Part shown: in pieces, positions 28,837 to 38,405 of the stretch
Layout of the letters: each line of letters opens with the position of its first letter
Position numbering within the stretch: position 1 is the first letter of the stretch
From: Aquabacter spiritensis
GTDB lineage: Bacteria; Pseudomonadota; Alphaproteobacteria; Rhizobiales; Xanthobacteraceae
Length of the DNA stretch: 64,000 bases
Direction: 5' to 3'
NCBI RefSeq assembly: GCF_004346185.1
Contig: NZ_SMAI01000001.1
Coordinates: 1-64,000 of the forward strand
Made by a program: the position numbers and the translations under genes
The notes under the pieces: generated by a model
What the model was told of the DNA's origin: nothing
What the model saw: the letters and a program-made list of their open reading frames with translations, nothing else
The model's database searches: none

Positions 28837-30126
28837 ATGCGCGTGCAGACACCGACGCAGACGCAGCCGCAGCCGCAGCCGCAGGCGGAAGACGGCCCCT
28901 TTCTGCTGCCGCGCCTGACGCTGCACGCCTTCTGCCGCTCGCACGCGGTGATGGAGAGCATGACCGAGGCGTGCGCCCACGAGCGCATGGTGCGGGTCGA
29001 CTCCCGGGTCGGCGGCGGCGGCATAGACGGGGCGGTTCAGGCGATCCGCGGGATGCAGCGCGCGCCGCAGGTGATCGTGGTCGAGGTGCTGCCCGAGACC
29101 ACCACCCTGATGGCCGACCTCGAACGGCTCGCGGGGGTGTGCAGCGGCCATACCCGGGTGTTCGTGATCGGCCATTCCAACGACATGAAGCTCTATCAGC
29201 GCCTGCTGCGCGAGGGCGCCTCCGATTATCTGCTCGCGCCGCTCGCGCCCGGCGACTTCGTCGCCGCTTTGGCCCGGGTCCTCGCCGCCGAGGCGGAAAC
29301 CGAGACGCTCGGCGCCTCCGTCGTGGTGCTCGGCAGCCGCGGCGGGGTCGGCGCCACCACCGTGGCCTGCAATCTGGCTTATGTGCTGGCGGAGGAGCTG
29401 GCGCTCGACACCGTGCTCGCCGACCTCAAGCTGCCGTTCGGCGCCGTCGCCAGCCAGTTCGACGTCACGCCGAGCCTCGAACATTCGGTCTATCTCTATT
29501 CCCCCGCCCTCCTCGACGGCCCGGCGCTCGAACAATTGCTCGTGCCGAAGGGCGCGCGCCTGAAGCTCCTCACCGCCGCCCCCAATCTCGAGGCCTGCGC
29601 GCGGGGGGATGCCGGCCTCGCGTTCGAGCGGCTCGTTCCGCTGCTGATGGGCGCGCACGCCATGACGATCAGCGACACGCCTTTGATCTGGTCGCCGGCC
29701 GCCATCGCCCATCTCACCCAGGCCACCCAGATCGTGCTCGTGGTGACGCCGGATTTCGCCGCCGCCGCCAATGCCCAGGCGGTGATGCGCCAGATGCGCG
29801 CGCTGCGCGGCGCGGAAAGCCGGCCGATCGTCGTGCTCAATCAGATGGGCGTCGCCCAAAGGCAGGAATTGAAGGTGACCGAGTTGGCGGAGATCTTCGG
29901 CCGGCCGGCCCGGGAGCTCTTAACCATCGCCCACGACCCGCGCGCCTTCAGCATCAGCGAACAGAACGGCCGCGTGCTGAGCGAGCGGGCGCCGACCCAC
30001 GACGCCGCGCGGGTGTTCCGCGCCCTGGCCGCGCGGGTCGCCGGCCGCGAGACGCCGCCGTCCCGGGTGCGGATCCTGCGCAGCCTCGCGGAACGGCTTC
30101 CCGCCGTCCGCAAGCTGTTCGGCTGA
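28837..30126 (+). CDS. cpaE: Pilus assembly/localisation ATPase-like protein CpaE/TadZ
   Basis: A 429-residue protein: a glutamine/proline-rich N-terminus (QTPTQTQPQPQPQ), a receiver-like domain (about 30-160) and a ParA/MinD-type domain with a deviant Walker A, GSRGGVGATTVACNLA, in which the usual first lysine is arginine and the second is alanine. TadZ/CpaE proteins mark the polar site for Tad pilus assembly. The ATG at 28837 follows the cpaD stop by eight bases; GTG 28825 is an alternative. Confidence 0.87.
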   Translation: MRVQTPTQTQPQPQPQAEDGPFLLPRLTLHAFCRSHAVMESMTEACAHERMVRVDSRVGGGGIDGAVQAIRGMQRAPQVIVVEVLPETTTLMADLERLAGVCSGHTRVFVIGHSNDMKLYQRLLREGASDYLLAPLAPGDFVAALARVLAAEAETETLGASVVVLGSRGGVGATTVACNLAYVLAEELALDTVLADLKLPFGAVASQFDVTPSLEHSVYLYSPALLDGPALEQLLVPKGARLKLLTAAPNLEACARGDAGLAFERLVPLLMGAHAMTISDTPLIWSPAAIAHLTQATQIVLVVTPDFAAAANAQAVMRQMRALRGAESRPIVVLNQMGVAQRQELKVTELAEIFGRPARELLTIAHDPRAFSISEQNGRVLSERAPTHDAARVFRALAARVAGRETPPSRVRILRSLAERLPAVRKLFG

Positions 30127-30137
30127 GGGAGGCCGGC

Positions 30138-31514
30138 ATGGAGCATCCGCGGCGCAGATTGTTCGGATGGGGCGCCGACGCCGTCGATCCCCTGCCCCGC
30201 TCTTCGGTCCCGTTCCTGCCGGTGGCCCCCGCCCCGCCCGCGGACGAGCGGCTGCGCTACGACGCGGCGTGCGAGAAGGTCCGCGGCCATCTGATGGAGA
30301 TGGTCGACTTCCTCGCCACCGCCAAGGTGGAGCGGCCGGGCGAGGCCCGACAGCGGATCCGCGATGCGATCCTCGGCATCCTCACCACCGATGGCGGCAT
30401 CATCCTCACCCGGGCGGAGCGCGACCGCCTGCTGGTCGAGATGGTCGCCGAGATGGACGGCTACGGCCCGCTCGAACCGCTGCTCGCCGATGACGAGATC
30501 AGCGAGATCATGGTGAACTCCCACCGCACCGTCTATATCGAGAAGCGCGGTCAGACCTACGAAACCGACATCCAGTTCCGCGACGAGGAGGCGCTGCTGC
30601 GCGTCTGCCGGAAGATGGCGGAAGGCGTCGGCCGGCGGGTCGATTCCTTTACCCCGACCTGCGACGCGCGGCTGCCGGACGGTTCGCGCATCAACATCGT
30701 CGTGCCGCCCATCGCGCTCGACGGCACCCATCTGACGATCCGCAAGTTCCGGCGGGAAAAGCTGCGCATGCCCGACCTCGTGGCGCTCGGATCCGTGACG
30801 CCGGAGGCGGCGGAGGTCCTGCGGATCATCGGCAAATGCCCGCTGAACGTGCTGATCAGCGGCGGCACGGGCTCGGGAAAGACCACGCTCCTCAATTGCG
30901 TGACCGGATCGATCGATCCGCGCGAGCGCATCATCACCTGCGAGGACACGGCCGAACTCCAGCTCCAGCAGCGCCATGTGGTGCGGCTCGAAACCCGGCC
31001 GGCCTCGGCCGAGGGCACGGCCGAGATCACCATGCGCGACATCCTGCGCAACGCGCTGCGCATGAAGCCGAACCGCATCATCGTCGGCGAGGTGCGCGGC
31101 GCGGAGGCCCTCGACCTCGTCCAGGCCATGAGCACCGGCCATGCCGGCTCGATGGGGACGATCCACGCCAACAATCCGCGCGGGGCCCTCGGACGGCTGG
31201 AAACCTGCATCCGCGAGAACGCCTCCCAGCAGGCGACGCCGTCCATCAACATCCAGAAGGCGATCGCGGATTCGCTCGACATCATCATCCAGACCCAGCA
31301 ATTGCCGAGCGGCCGCCGGGTCGTGACGCACATCTCGGAAGTCCTCGGCCTCGACGGCGGCCAGACCCTCCTGTCGGACATTTTCGTCTATGATTTCAAG
31401 GATCAGAAACTGAAGGTGAACCTCGCCACCAAGCCCGCTTTCTTCGCCCATGCCGAACGGATCGGCGAAGAGGCCCGCTTGGTCCAGGCGCTGCACCCGG
31501 CGGGGGCGCCATGA
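30138..31514 (+). CDS. cpaF: Tad pilus assembly ATPase CpaF/TadA
   Basis: A 458-residue type II/IV secretion ATPase. Walker A is SGGTGSGKTTLLNC, Asp box ITCEDTAELQL, Walker B RIIVGEVRGAEALDLVQAMS, His box STGHAGSMGTIHANNP. The N-terminal part carries the family's helical domain (DGYGPLEPLLADDEISEIMV). It powers pilus extension and probably retraction. The start of tadB overlaps its stop (ATGA). Confidence 0.94.
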   Translation: MEHPRRRLFGWGADAVDPLPRSSVPFLPVAPAPPADERLRYDAACEKVRGHLMEMVDFLATAKVERPGEARQRIRDAILGILTTDGGIILTRAERDRLLVEMVAEMDGYGPLEPLLADDEISEIMVNSHRTVYIEKRGQTYETDIQFRDEEALLRVCRKMAEGVGRRVDSFTPTCDARLPDGSRINIVVPPIALDGTHLTIRKFRREKLRMPDLVALGSVTPEAAEVLRIIGKCPLNVLISGGTGSGKTTLLNCVTGSIDPRERIITCEDTAELQLQQRHVVRLETRPASAEGTAEITMRDILRNALRMKPNRIIVGEVRGAEALDLVQAMSTGHAGSMGTIHANNPRGALGRLETCIRENASQQATPSINIQKAIADSLDIIIQTQQLPSGRRVVTHISEVLGLDGGQTLLSDIFVYDFKDQKLKVNLATKPAFFAHAERIGEEARLVQALHPAGAP

Positions 31515-32467
31515 CGCCCCTCCTCGTCGCCGCCCTGGCCGGCCTTTCGGTCGTCGCCCTGATCTACACGCTGTTCCTGCCCGACGTGGCGCAGGAGGCG
31601 GCGGTGACCCGCCGGATCCGGGCGCTGGCCGCGCGCGCGCCCGACGCCGCCCCCCGCGGCAGCGCGCAGGAGGAGGTGGCGCAGCTCATGAAGGCGAACG
31701 CCGCAAAGAGCGGCGCCCGCGGCACCCTGCGGCTCGGTGCGCTGATCGATCAGGCGGATATCGGCTGGACCCGCGCCCAGGTGCTGCTCGCGGCGGCGGC
31801 GTTCGGCGCCGCGGTGGCGCTGGTCTGCCTCGCCGTGTTCGAGGCGCGCATCGTCGCGCCTCTGGCCGGCGTCGCAGCCGCTATCCTGGCCCCGATCCTG
31901 GTGCTCCGTCATCTCAGGGACCGGCGCTTCGCGCGCTTCGCCGAAGAATTGCCGAACGCGCTCGACCTGATCGCCCGCGGGGTGCGGGCGGGACGGCCGA
32001 TCAATGACTGCATCCACACCGCCGCCCGCGAGACCCGCGACCCGGTGCGGCGGGAATTCCGCATCGTCGAGGACGAGCAGCAACTCGGCGCCTCGCTCTC
32101 CGAAGCGGTGGACCGCATGGCCACGCGCGTGCCGATCGACGAGACCCGCTTCCTGTCGATCGCGATCGCGGTGCAGAGCGCGGAGGGCGGCGCCATCGCC
32201 GAGACCTTGATGAACCTCTCGCACACGCTGCGCGAGCGGCGGCGCCTGGCGAAAAAGATCTCCTCGATGATGGCCGAGCAGACCGCTTCCGCCAAATTCC
32301 TCGCTTTGCTGCCGTTCGCCATGCTGGGCTTCACCATCGCCCTCAACCGGGAACAGGCGAAGCTCATGTTCACCACCTTCGCCGGACAGGCGACCCTGGT
32401 CGGGGTGTGCCTCTGGGTCCTTCTCGGCTTCCTGGTCCTGGCGCGCATGACGCGCGTGCGGGTCTAG
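31511..32467 (+). CDS. tadB: Tad inner-membrane platform protein TadB
   Basis: A 318-residue T2SS-F-domain protein. Membrane helices lie near the N-terminus, at about 95-140 and at the C-terminus (FAGQATLVGVCLWVLLGFLV). The F domain has FAEELPNALDLIARGVRAGRP and EDEQQLGASLSEAVDRMATR. It forms the inner-membrane base with TadC for the CpaF motor. It starts on the ATGA shared with cpaF. Confidence 0.92.
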   Translation: MTPLLVAALAGLSVVALIYTLFLPDVAQEAAVTRRIRALAARAPDAAPRGSAQEEVAQLMKANAAKSGARGTLRLGALIDQADIGWTRAQVLLAAAAFGAAVALVCLAVFEARIVAPLAGVAAAILAPILVLRHLRDRRFARFAEELPNALDLIARGVRAGRPINDCIHTAARETRDPVRREFRIVEDEQQLGASLSEAVDRMATRVPIDETRFLSIAIAVQSAEGGAIAETLMNLSHTLRERRRLAKKISSMMAEQTASAKFLALLPFAMLGFTIALNREQAKLMFTTFAGQATLVGVCLWVLLGFLVLARMTRVRV

Positions 32468-32471
32468 CGCC

Positions 32472-33386
32472 ATGGACAGCGCGCAGCTTTTGTTCGGCCT
32501 GCTCGCCGCCTGCGCCGCGGCGGGGGCCGTGATCGCGGCCTTCACGGCCCTCGAGCCGGATTCGGATCGCGAGCGGCGGGTCGTCGCGCTGATCGCTGGA
32601 AAAGGCGTGCACCGGCCGGTGCCGCCGCGGTCGCTGCGCGAGCGCGGCGCGCGGCTGCTCGCCGACACGCTCGATCTGCGCAAGCGGCTGCGGCTGGAAA
32701 ATGTCCGTGCGCACCTCGCCCAGGCCGGGCTGCGCCGCGCCTCGGACGAGGCGATTCATATCGTCTCCTACATCCTCTATCCCGCCGCGCTCGGCGGGCT
32801 CGCCGGATTTTGCACCTTCGGTCTGAACCTCCCCAACGTCCATGCCTCCTGGAAGGGCCTGATCGTGCTTCTCGCCGTCTATGCCGGCCTGCGGCTGCCC
32901 GGCCGGCTGCTGAAGCGGCGCATCACGCGGCGGCAGGAGGAGATCCAGCGGGCCTGGCCCGAGGCCCTCGATCTCATGCTGATCCAGGTGGAGGCCGGGC
33001 GCTCGGCCGATCAGGCGTTCCGGCGCGTCGCCGACGACATCGCGCCGCGCTGCCGCGAACTGGCGATCGAATTGTCGCTCACTTTGGCCGAACTCCAATT
33101 GCTCGACCGCCGGCAGGCCTACGAGAATTTCAGCACCCGCACGAATATCGACGAGATCAAGGCGACCTGCGCCGCGCTGATCCAGACCCACGAACAGGGC
33201 ACCTCGCTCGGCGAGGCGTTCCGCGTCCTCGCCAAGCACAGCCGCGAGCTGCGCATGCACCAGGCCGAGAAGCGGGCGGCGGAAGTCACGTCCATGCTCC
33301 CCGTTCCCGTCTTCGTCTTCTTCCTCGCGCCGCTCGTCGTCATGGCGGTCATGCCGATGCTGATCACCTATATGAAGTGGAAATAG
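32472..33386 (+). CDS. tadC: Tad inner-membrane platform protein TadC
   Basis: A 304-residue T2SS-F-domain protein, paralogous to TadB. Key stretches are QRAWPEALDLMLIQVEAGRS, TNIDEIKATCAALIQTHEQG and HQAEKRAAEVTSMLPVPVFV, with a closing membrane helix. Four bases after tadB, one base before the next gene. Confidence 0.92.
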   Translation: MDSAQLLFGLLAACAAAGAVIAAFTALEPDSDRERRVVALIAGKGVHRPVPPRSLRERGARLLADTLDLRKRLRLENVRAHLAQAGLRRASDEAIHIVSYILYPAALGGLAGFCTFGLNLPNVHASWKGLIVLLAVYAGLRLPGRLLKRRITRRQEEIQRAWPEALDLMLIQVEAGRSADQAFRRVADDIAPRCRELAIELSLTLAELQLLDRRQAYENFSTRTNIDEIKATCAALIQTHEQGTSLGEAFRVLAKHSRELRMHQAEKRAAEVTSMLPVPVFVFFLAPLVVMAVMPMLITYMKWK

Positions 33387-33387
33387 C

Positions 33388-33987
33388 ATGGCGCCGCGCC
33401 GCATCGCCGCTGGGGTGACGGCCGCCTTGGCCTGCGAGCGCGGCGGCGTCTCGGTGCTGGTCGGCCTCACCGTCCCCGCGCTCCTGATCGTGGCGGGGCT
33501 CGCGGCGGATTTCACCCGCGCGGCCGCCCTGCGCGAGCGGATGCAGACCGCCGCCGACGGCGCGGTGCGGGAAGTCGTGCGCGGCGCCGACGCGGCGCAG
33601 ATCACGGCCTATGTGCAGGCGGTCCTCGCCCCCGCGCTCGCGCGCACCGGCGGCGGTGCGGCCGACAGCCCGACAATCCTGGTGACCGGCACCGGGACGG
33701 CCGCGGCGTCGGTGCAGATTTCCGCGACCTACCAGACCCCGTTCGGTGTGTTCCGCGCGGCGGCCGGGCAGCCGCCGACCATGACCGTCTCCGCGACGCA
33801 GCGGGCCTTCTGCACGGCCTCCGGCACGCGCTGGGTCCCGGTCAGCCAGGCCTGCCCCGCCGGCCAGAGCGGGATGGTCACGTTCGACCGGGAAGAGCGG
33901 CTGACCTGCCCGTCTCCGACCTCCGAACCGGACTGGGCCGAAACCGGCACCGTTCAGAACTATGCCAGCAGCTGCGCGGACGGCTGA
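33388..33987 (+). CDS. TadE/TadG-like protein at the end of the tad operon
   Basis: A 199-residue protein with a TadG-type N-terminus (CERGGVSVLVGLTVPALLIVAGLAADFTRA: basic leader, helix, then the AADF-type motif) and a small periplasmic domain with three cysteines. It is shorter than TadG and lacks the von Willebrand domain. The start is one base after tadC. A minor pilin-like role is likely; no individual function can be assigned. Confidence 0.75.
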   Translation: MAPRRIAAGVTAALACERGGVSVLVGLTVPALLIVAGLAADFTRAAALRERMQTAADGAVREVVRGADAAQITAYVQAVLAPALARTGGGAADSPTILVTGTGTAAASVQISATYQTPFGVFRAAAGQPPTMTVSATQRAFCTASGTRWVPVSQACPAGQSGMVTFDREERLTCPSPTSEPDWAETGTVQNYASSCADG

Positions 33988-34141
33988 GGTCCGGGTCGCG
34001 CGCGCGGCGCACGACACCGCGCTGTCATCGTTCGCGACAATAGAGTGGCCGGATGATCCGCCGTCCGCGCCATTAACCCTTTGGCGCGGAGGATGGGGCG
34101 CGGGCTTGCCAACGGCACCCCGGGATTGCGAAACAGACGGC

Positions 34142-34843
34142 ATGGCGGGCCAGGACAAGCGGGCATTCGACGACGGACCTGCCCCCGGCCGCGGCGCCGG
34201 ACGGCGCGGGATCGCGCTCGCCTGCCTGCTCGGCCTCGTCCTCGCCGCCTGCGCCGGCCAGCCCGAGGCCGGCCTCTCCCCCGCCGAGACCGGAAGCCCG
34301 GCCGAGACCATCGCCTACAGCAAATCCCTCGCCGACCGGGGCCAGCGCGAACAGGCCGCCGCCGTCCTGCGGATCGCGACGCTGCGCAATCCCGACGACC
34401 GGCCGCTGCGCGCCGCCTACGGCAAGAGCCTGATCGCGCTCGGCCGCTACCGGGAGGCCGGCGACGTGCTGGCCCAGGCCCACACGCCGGACAATCCGGA
34501 CTGGTCGGTGCTCTCCGCGCAGGGCGTCGTCGCCGACAATCTCGGCGACCACCGCAGCGCGCGGGCCTTCTACCAGCGCGCGCTGAACCTCAATCCCGGC
34601 AATCCCGGCGTTCTGACCAATCTCGCTCTGTCCTATGCCATGAGCGGCGACCGCGCGGCGGCGCTGAAGACGCTGCGGGAGGCCGCCGCCCGTCCCGATG
34701 CCGACGCCCGGGTGCGCCAGAGCCTCGCCACCCTGCTCGCGATGGACGGCAAGGACCGCGAGGCCGAACTCCTCTTCCTGCAGGACCTGCCGCCCGACCA
34801 GGCGCGCGCCAATATCGACTATCTGCGCCGCCACGGCTCCTGA
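34142..34843 (+). CDS. tadD: TPR lipoprotein, TadD-like
   Basis: A 233-residue lipoprotein: lipobox LGLVLAACAGQ, then tetratricopeptide repeats (about 60-210; for example SARAFYQRALNLNPGNPGVL and TNLALSYAMSGDRAAALKTL). TadD is the TPR pilotin-like protein of Tad systems. The ATG at 34142 sets the signal peptide at a normal distance; the frame is open upstream into a 154-base spacer after the TadE/G-like gene. Confidence 0.85.
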   Translation: MAGQDKRAFDDGPAPGRGAGRRGIALACLLGLVLAACAGQPEAGLSPAETGSPAETIAYSKSLADRGQREQAAAVLRIATLRNPDDRPLRAAYGKSLIALGRYREAGDVLAQAHTPDNPDWSVLSAQGVVADNLGDHRSARAFYQRALNLNPGNPGVLTNLALSYAMSGDRAAALKTLREAAARPDADARVRQSLATLLAMDGKDREAELLFLQDLPPDQARANIDYLRRHGS

Positions 34844-34996
34844 CGCCGGCGTCCCGCGCGCGGTCTCCCATCCCCTCCGGACCCGCCCCGGCGGCGTCCC
34901 GCCCGCTCGGCCCGCCTTGCCGCCCGCGCCCCGCTTTGGTAGAGCCGAGACGGGACCCGGCGGATCGCGCCCACAGGCGCACCGCCGCAGCCCGAC

Positions 34997-35071
<75 letters not shown>

Positions 35072-35198
35072 GCTTCCGCTCCGAGGATCAGCGGGGGGCG
35101 AGGGCACAGCGGCAGACACTCGACGCGCCCCGGCTGTCGCCGTATCGTCACGCGGCCGGACGCCGCGCCGCACGGCCGGCGGACGGGAGAGGACCGAC

Positions 35199-35729
35199 AT
35201 GGCGATCGCGCGCAAGCTGCGCACCCTGGCCGGGGCCGGACCGCGGCGCCAGATGATGGCGCTGGAGGCCGGGGCGTGCCTCGCCGCGGCGCGCGTCGCG
35301 ACCGGCCTGCTGCCGTTCCGGATCATCGCCGGCTGGCTCGGCCCGTTCGTCCCCCCCGCCGCGGCGCCGGCCCCGTTTGTGCGCGCGGACCATAAGCGGG
35401 CCGCGCAGGAGATCGGCTGGGCGGTCCGGTCGGTCGCCGCGCACGCCCCGTTCAAGGCGGTGTGCCTCCAGCAGGCTCTGGCGGCCCATGCCATGCTGCG
35501 CCGGCGCGGCATTCCGAGCGTGGTGCGGTTCGGCGCCGGCCGCGGCGATGCGAAGCCGCTCGACGCGCACGCCTGGGTCGACGCCGCCGGCGTCGCGGTC
35601 ACCGGCCATCCAGTCGCGCCGCACATCGCCGAGATCGGCTGCTTCACCGGCCGCACGCCCTGGCCGCCCCCGGCGCCCGACGCGGCACACCCGCCCCCGC
35701 GCGCCTCAGCGGCGGGCGACGCGCCCTGA
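35199..35729 (+). CDS. Lasso peptide biosynthesis B2-like protein (transglutaminase-like protease fold)
   Basis: A 176-residue protein matching the B2 leader-peptidase domain of lasso-peptide systems: the catalytic cysteine is Cys89 in PFKAVCLQQALAAHAMLRRRG and the histidine His124 in KPLDAHAWVDAAG. The aspartate usually found about a dozen residues after the histidine is not evident (GVAVTGHP). There is no RRE/B1 domain and no precursor, cyclase or exporter next to it. It stands alone between tRNA-Thr and a convergent LysR gene whose 3' end it overlaps by 24 bases. The start follows GGGAGAGG. It may process an unknown peptide or be a domesticated member. Confidence 0.75.
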   Translation: MAIARKLRTLAGAGPRRQMMALEAGACLAAARVATGLLPFRIIAGWLGPFVPPAAAPAPFVRADHKRAAQEIGWAVRSVAAHAPFKAVCLQQALAAHAMLRRRGIPSVVRFGAGRGDAKPLDAHAWVDAAGVAVTGHPVAPHIAEIGCFTGRTPWPPPAPDAAHPPPRASAAGDAP

Positions 35730-36635
35730 GCGCGCACCCGGCGCGGGGTCGGCGACCAGAAACTGCGCGCGGCAGGCGCGGACCTCCTCGGCGATAAAGC
35801 GGTCGGTCTCGGCGATGCGCCGCAGGTCGCGCATGTCGGCATGGACCGCCAGCCAATAGGTGCGCCGGAACCGGACGTCGGGGAGGATGCGCACCAGGTC
35901 CGGATGGGTCGCGGCGGCATAATCGTGCAGGATGCCGATCCCCGCCCCCGCTTTCACCGCCTCGAGCTGGCCGACCGCGCTCGCGCATTCGAACCGCCGG
36001 CCCGCCGCCTCGGCCAGCGCGTCCATGTAATCGAGCCCCGAACTGTAGGCGAGATCCTGGACATAGGTGACGAGGGTGCGGTCCTTCAGATCCGCCCGAC
36101 CCGCGATCGGGCCGGTGCGCGCGAGATAGGCCCGCGCGGCATAGACGCTGAGCGAATAGTCCGACAGCTTGCGCCCGACGAGGCGCCCGTGCTGCGGGCG
36201 CTCCAGCACGATCGCGAGATCCGCCTCGCGCTTCGAGAGCGAGAAGGTGCGCGGCAGCGGCACGAGCTGGAGCAGCAGATCGGGGTGGCGTTCGGCGAGC
36301 CGGCCGAGGCGCGGGGCGAGGAAATAGGTGCCGAAGGCATCGGGCGCGCCGATCCGCACCGTGCCTTCGAGCCGCAGATCGGCCCCGCCGAGCAGCGCCT
36401 GCGCCCGCAGCATTTCGCTTTCCACCCGCTCGGCGATCGGCAGCAGCGCCTCGCCTACCGCCGTCAGGGTGCAGCCGGTGGGCCGGCGCTCGAACACTTT
36501 GGCGGCGAAATCCGCCTCGAGCGCGGTGAGCCGGCGCGTCACGGTCGCGTGGTCGAGGCCGAGCCGCTGCGCTGCCGCCAGGATCTGGCCGGCGCGGGCG
36601 ACGGCGAGGAAGATGCGCGCATGGTCCCAATTCAC
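35706..36635 (-). CDS. LysR-type regulator, divergent from mmsA
   Basis: A 309-residue LysR protein with the helix-turn-helix in [19 protein letters not shown] and [20 protein letters not shown], followed by the effector domain ([20 protein letters not shown]). It is transcribed away from mmsA across a 165-base gap, the classical layout of a LysR protein and its target, so it probably regulates mmsA in response to a valine, inositol or propionate-related metabolite. Confidence 0.87.
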   Translation of the reverse strand: MNWDHARIFLAVARAGQILAAAQRLGLDHATVTRRLTALEADFAAKVFERRPTGCTLTAVGEALLPIAERVESEMLRAQALLGGADLRLEGTVRIGAPDAFGTYFLAPRLGRLAERHPDLLLQLVPLPRTFSLSKREADLAIVLERPQHGRLVGRKLSDYSLSVYAARAYLARTGPIAGRADLKDRTLVTYVQDLAYSSGLDYMDALAEAAGRRFECASAVGQLEAVKAGAGIGILHDYAAATHPDLVRILPDVRFRRTYWLAVHADMRDLRRIAETDRFIAEEVRACRAQFLVADPAPGARSGRVARR

Positions 36636-36800
36636 AAGGGAAGCCTATTTCCGCGGAATGAATGCGGCTTCATAGGCGTTGATCCGCGCGCGTACCAGAG
36701 CTTTGGTGTGTTGCCATTCGAACTTGCCATCGCACTTGCCATTCCAGCCGGAGTCCGCCCGCGAACGACCGGCCGGACCGAGCCCCAGGGGAGACACGCC

Positions 36801-38294
36801 ATGCGGACCATCGGACATTTCATCGGCGGCGCGGCTTCGGCCGCGCCCGCGGCGCGCACCGCCGCCACCTTCAATCCGGCGACCGGCGAGCAGATCGGCA
36901 CGCTGCTGCTCGCCGACACCGCCTTGGTCGACAGCGCGGTCGCCGCCGCCGCCCGCGCCTTCCCGGCCTGGGCCGCGATGCCGGCCCCCGCGCGCGCGCG
37001 CGTGATGTTCCGCTTCAAGGATCTGCTGGAACGCCACATCGACGAACTCGCGGCGATCATCACCCGCGAGCACGGCAAGACCTTCGAGGACGCCAAGGGT
37101 GAACTCGCGCGCGGCATCGAAGTCGTCGAATTCGCGTGCGGCATCCCGCACCTTCTGAAGGGCGAATATTCCGATCAGGTCGGCCGTGGCATCGACACCT
37201 TCTCGATGCGCCACCCGGTCGGGGTGTGCGCCGGCATCACCCCGTTCAACTTCCCGGCCATGGTGCCGCTCTGGATGTTCCCGGTCGCCCTCGCCTGCGG
37301 CAACACCTTCGTGCTGAAGCCGTCCGAGAAGGATCCATCCTGCGGCGTGCGCCTCGCCGAGCTGCTCGCCGAGGCCGGCCTGCCGGCGGGCGTGTTCAAT
37401 GTCGTGAACGGCGACAAGGAGGCGGTGGACGCCCTCCTCGTCCATCCCGACGTCGCGGCGGTGAGCTTCGTCGGCTCCACCGCGGTCGGCGAATATGTCT
37501 ACCGCACCGCCACCGCGCACGGAAAGCGCGCCCAGGCGCTGTGCGGCGCCAAGAACCATCTCGTCGTGATGCCGGATGCCGACCTCGACAAGACCGTCGA
37601 CGCTTTGATGGGCGCCGGCTACGGCTCGGCGGGTGAGCGCTGCATGGCGGTGTCGGTCGCGGTCGCGGTCGGCGGCGTCGGCGACGCGCTGATGGAGAAG
37701 CTGGTGCCCCGCGTCCAGGCGCTGAAAGTCGGTCCGGGCATCGATCCCGACAGCGAGATGGGCCCGCTCGTCACCAAGGAGCATCTCGCCAAGGTGACCT
37801 CTTATGTCGAAGCCGGCCTCGCCGAGGGCGCGGACCTCGTCGTCGACGGCCGCGGCCTCAAGCTGCAGGGCCACGAGAACGGCTATTTCCTCGGCGGCTG
37901 CCTGTTCGACAACGTCACCCCGGACATGAAGATCTACAAGGAAGAGATTTTCGGCCCGGTCCTCTCGGTGGTGCGCACCGACACGTTCGACGAGGCGCTG
38001 AACCTCGTGAACACCCACGAATACGGCAACGGCGCCGCCATCTTCACCAATGACGGCGGCACCGCGCGGGCGTTCGATTACGGCGTCGTGGCGGGCATGG
38101 TCGGCATCAATGTGCCGATCCCGGTTCCGATCGCCTATCACTCGTTCGGCGGCTGGAAGCGGTCGATCTTCGGCGATCGCAACGTCTACGGCCTGGAAGG
38201 CGTCGGCTTCTACACCCGGGTCAAGACCACGACCGCGCGCTGGCCCTCGGGCGTGCGCTCGGGCGCCGAATTCGTGATGCCGGTCCTGCGCTGA
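36801..38294 (+). CDS. mmsA: CoA-acylating methylmalonate-semialdehyde dehydrogenase
   Basis: A 497-residue ALDH of the MmsA class. It converts methylmalonate semialdehyde (valine) or malonate semialdehyde (inositol, beta-alanine) with CoA and NAD+ to propionyl- or acetyl-CoA. The nucleophile is in [19 protein letters not shown]. MmsA lacks the usual glutamate base and reads [16 protein letters not shown] instead, as here. It has a strong ribosome site (AGGGGAGA) before ATG 36801; the frame is open upstream through the LysR gene by composition only. Confidence 0.93.
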   Translation: MRTIGHFIGGAASAAPAARTAATFNPATGEQIGTLLLADTALVDSAVAAAARAFPAWAAMPAPARARVMFRFKDLLERHIDELAAIITREHGKTFEDAKGELARGIEVVEFACGIPHLLKGEYSDQVGRGIDTFSMRHPVGVCAGITPFNFPAMVPLWMFPVALACGNTFVLKPSEKDPSCGVRLAELLAEAGLPAGVFNVVNGDKEAVDALLVHPDVAAVSFVGSTAVGEYVYRTATAHGKRAQALCGAKNHLVVMPDADLDKTVDALMGAGYGSAGERCMAVSVAVAVGGVGDALMEKLVPRVQALKVGPGIDPDSEMGPLVTKEHLAKVTSYVEAGLAEGADLVVDGRGLKLQGHENGYFLGGCLFDNVTPDMKIYKEEIFGPVLSVVRTDTFDEALNLVNTHEYGNGAAIFTNDGGTARAFDYGVVAGMVGINVPIPVPIAYHSFGGWKRSIFGDRNVYGLEGVGFYTRVKTTTARWPSGVRSGAEFVMPVLR

Positions 38295-38313
38295 GCGCGT
38301 CTTCCGACATCCG

Positions 38314-38339
38314 CGCGCCCGGGCCCCGGCCCGGGCGCG
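38314..38339. terminator. GC-rich hairpin between mmsA and opgH
   Basis: CGCGCCCGGGCC (38314-38325) is complementary to GGCCCGGGCGCG (38328-38339). With inner pairs opened for a loop, about ten G/C pairs remain. It lies 20 bases after mmsA and before the convergent opgH stop. No T-run. Confidence 0.5.
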
Positions 38340-38405
38340 ACCACCCGTACGGCAGGGCATCTCGGCCGCCTCGGATCGCCCATCCCCGCACCCCGCCGCT
38401 TGGGA

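Noticed and set aside
35841-36800. N-terminal extension of mmsA through the LysR gene
   Set aside because: The strong ribosome site before ATG 36801 and the normal MmsA length fix the start; the upstream frame is antisense to LysR.
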